Assembly: GCF_002407605.1 (NCBI RefSeq)
Contig: NZ_NXGV01000004.1
Location: 211,391 to 275,390 of the forward strand
Reading direction: 5' to 3'
Source: Marinobacter sp. ANT_B65
GTDB taxonomy: Bacteria > Pseudomonadota > Gammaproteobacteria > Pseudomonadales > Oleiphilaceae
DNA: 64,000 bases
The notes under the pieces were generated by a model. It did not search any database. It was not told where the DNA came from and was given only the letters and a program-made list of their open reading frames with translations. Every line of letters starts with the position of its first letter. The first letter of the stretch is position 1. A program made the position numbers and the translations under genes. Positions 62,348 through 64,000 of the stretch are shown piece after piece.

Positions 62348-63457
62348 ATGTCCACGTATAAACTAGCACTGGCAGTAAAAGCAGCAACGGCGGTTCTCGC
62401 ATTCGGAATGGCGAGCCAGGCATCTGCCATCAGTTTCAAGGCTGGCGATGTAGATGCAAGCATCTACGGTTACACCCGCCTGAACATGACCTACGACATC
62501 GACGAGAACATTGCGGGGCCCGCTCAGGAAGGTCATTTCTCCAAAATCGCAGGCTCATCTGCCACAGGTCACTTTGGTGCCAGTGCAAACCAGAGCCGTA
62601 TCGGTATCCGCCTGAAGAATCCTGATGGCGTCAAATTAAATGTAGAAGGCGATTTCTACTCGGGTACTTTCCGCCTGCGCCATGCTTACGGCGCGTATAA
62701 CGGCATTCTGGCGGGTCAGACCTGGTCCAACTACACCAGTTTTGTCGGCAACACTTCCGTGCTGGATTTCCAGGGCCCTGCCGGTAACGCTGGCCTTCAA
62801 CACCGCCAGGCCCAGGTGCGTTACACCACTGGAAAGATGTCGTTTTCTGTGGAAGACCCCAAAGGCGATCTGAACTCCGGTAATGGCATGGTCGCCAAGG
62901 ACAGTTCACCGGCTCTGACTGCCCGCTATGAATCAAAGTTTGATGGCGGTGCTTTCTCGGTTGCAGGTCTGACAAAACAGAATTCCCATGACAATGGTAT
63001 TTCGGATGACTCCGCCATTGCCTATGCAGCCTTCGCAGCAGGCAAGATCGCCCTGGGCGACAGCGTTACTTTGCAGGGTGCCGTCAATTACACCAACGGA
63101 GCCAATAAATACCTGTACCAGTCCAACGCCGATGATGCTTACCTTGATGGAACCGGAAACCTGGAAAACATTTCTGGTTACGGCGGCAGCCTGGGCGTCA
63201 GTTTCAAAATGAACGCAGGCAGCAGCATCAACGCGGTTGTAGGCATGACCAAGGTAGACTGGGATGACGCTCTGGCTGATGGACTTGCCGTGGGTGGAGA
63301 ATCCGAAACCAACCGCAACATCCTGGTAAATTACCAGTGGGTTCCGATAAAGAACGTGAAAATGGGTGTGGAACTCAGCAACTGGTACACCGATCGCGTT
63401 AATGGCACCGATGACGATGCCAACCGCATCATGTTTGCTGCCCAGTATAACTTCTGA
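62348..63457 (+). CDS. DcaP-like outer-membrane porin
   Basis: A 369-residue protein with a signal peptide ending ASQASA (about residue 26), then SIYGYTRLNMTYDID and alternating beta-strand patterns. ILAGQTWSNYTSF is a hallmark of the DcaP family, and the C-terminus ends in Phe (AAQYNF), as expected for Bam-dependent porins. DcaP-type trimers admit dicarboxylic and similar acids. Next to the catabolic operon it probably provides outer-membrane entry for its substrate. A hairpin terminator follows. Confidence 0.9.
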   Translation: MSTYKLALAVKAATAVLAFGMASQASAISFKAGDVDASIYGYTRLNMTYDIDENIAGPAQEGHFSKIAGSSATGHFGASANQSRIGIRLKNPDGVKLNVEGDFYSGTFRLRHAYGAYNGILAGQTWSNYTSFVGNTSVLDFQGPAGNAGLQHRQAQVRYTTGKMSFSVEDPKGDLNSGNGMVAKDSSPALTARYESKFDGGAFSVAGLTKQNSHDNGISDDSAIAYAAFAAGKIALGDSVTLQGAVNYTNGANKYLYQSNADDAYLDGTGNLENISGYGGSLGVSFKMNAGSSINAVVGMTKVDWDDALADGLAVGGESETNRNILVNYQWVPIKNVKMGVELSNWYTDRVNGTDDDANRIMFAAQYNF

Positions 63458-63474
63458 TCAGTACACAGTCTTCA

Positions 63475-63499
63475 GGCCCGGATTAGCAGAATCCGGGCC
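63475..63499 (+). terminator. Terminator hairpin after the porin gene
   Basis: GGCCCGGATT (63475-63484), loop AGCAG, AATCCGGGCC (63490-63499): a perfect 10-bp stem. The following CTTATATG is only weakly T-rich, but the stem is strong and 18 bp past the stop codon. Confidence 0.78.
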
Positions 63500-63600
63500 C
63501 TTATATGCAAATTCCGCCGGGAGCTGCCCCTGACAGCAGCATCCCGAAAATGTAACCGAGGGAGGCCTGGTTCCGCCCTGCACTTTCAACGGAGGCTCAG

Positions 63601-64000
63601 ATGAAGGTTCTGGTCGCGGTTAAACGAGTAATCGACTACAACGTAAAGGTCCGCGTCAAGCCGGATAATACTGGTGTTGATCTCGCCAACGTAAAAATGG
63701 CAATGAACCCATTCTGCGAAATCGCTGTTGAAGAAGCGGTTCGCCTAAAGGAAAAAGGTGTTGCTAACGAAATCCTAGTGGTATCCATTGGCCCCAAGGC
63801 CTGCCAGGAGCAAATCCGTACCGCTCTGGCATTGGGCGCTGACCGTGGTATCCACGTGGAAACCGACGAAGAGGTTCAGTCTCTTGAAGCGGCCAAGTTG
63901 CTTAAGGCCATTGTTGAGAAAGAAGAGCCGAAACTGGTCATTCTCGGTAAACAGTCCATTGATTCCGATAACAACCAGACTGGCCAGATGCTGGCTGCAC
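63601..64000 (+). CDS. etfB: Electron transfer flavoprotein beta subunit (3' truncated)
   Basis: The first 133 residues are present and the frame runs off the window. [38 protein letters not shown] and [20 protein letters not shown] are characteristic of bacterial EtfB. GGAGG precedes the ATG by 5 bp. With EtfA, expected just downstream, it takes electrons from all ACADs in the window and passes them to ETF-quinone oxidoreductase. Confidence 0.95.
   Translation, partial: MKVLVAVKRVIDYNVKVRVKPDNTGVDLANVKMAMNPFCEIAVEEAVRLKEKGVANEILVVSIGPKACQEQIRTALALGADRGIHVETDEEVQSLEAAKLLKAIVEKEEPKLVILGKQSIDSDNNQTGQMLAA

Overview
The window is a dense catabolic region from a Gram-negative, probably marine gammaproteobacterium. 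A Marinobacter-like host is my inference, from the DcaP-like porin, the repeated TRAP carboxylate transporters, the etfB sequence and the moderate GC content. I count nine acyl-CoA dehydrogenases (ACADs), four acyl-CoA ligases, four CaiB/BaiF family III CoA-transferases, three enoyl-CoA hydratases, two thiolases plus a thiolase-fold/DUF35 fusion, and three TRAP systems with five DctP binding proteins. There are also two polytopic permeases of uncertain family and six regulators, one of them partial. I see no RNA genes, insertion sequences or CRISPR arrays.

Layout. (A) 1-14.9 kb: a partial LysR gene, then an LvaABC-like module (kinase, DUF6285, ACAD), a thiolase, a TRAP transporter and a ligase on the plus strand. 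These are followed by an AraC regulator and a minus-strand ACAD-ligase-metallohydrolase operon. Four copies of one 58-bp promoter architecture sit in front of these units and tie them into one regulon. I infer that it handles 4-hydroxy or 4-oxo carboxylic acids as CoA esters. (B) 14.9-24.1 kb: an itaconate-type operon in the order hydratase, ACAD, CoA-transferase, citramalyl-CoA lyase, with a divergent LysR gene. An EmrAB-like pump follows in the same direction, and a permease lies next to the LysR gene. (C) 24.4-36.3 kb: a TRAP/CoA-transferase/oxidoreductase operon divergent from an IclR gene, then a nitroreductase, a two-subunit ACAD, a second permease of the same general type and a nitronate monooxygenase-like protein. 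(D) 36.3-47.4 kb: a second two-subunit ACAD with a hydratase, then a ligase and a TRAP operon with three DctP genes for one DctQM pair. (E) 47.6-60.8 kb: one hydratase on the plus strand, and a 12.5-kb minus-strand operon of ten genes: ACAD, thiolase-fold/DUF35 fusion, thiolase, methylsuccinyl-CoA dehydrogenase-like ACAD, SDR, MaoC hydratase, mesaconyl-CoA isomerase-like CoA-transferase, alpha-methylacyl-CoA racemase, hydratase and ligase. (F) 61.1-64 kb: a LysR regulator, a porin and the start of etfB.

How the parts fit. TRAP systems and the porin import carboxylates, ligases and CoA-transferases activate them, ACADs and hydratases run beta-oxidation, and the ACADs pass electrons to ETF. Blocks B and E together contain every step from methylsuccinyl-CoA through mesaconyl-C1-CoA, mesaconyl-C4-CoA and citramalyl-CoA to acetyl-CoA plus pyruvate. 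With the racemase, this suits degradation of methyl-branched (isoprenoid-derived) mono- and dicarboxylic acids. That overall reading is inference. The most unusual protein is the thiolase-fold/DUF35 fusion, where the expected catalytic Cys appears to be Gln.
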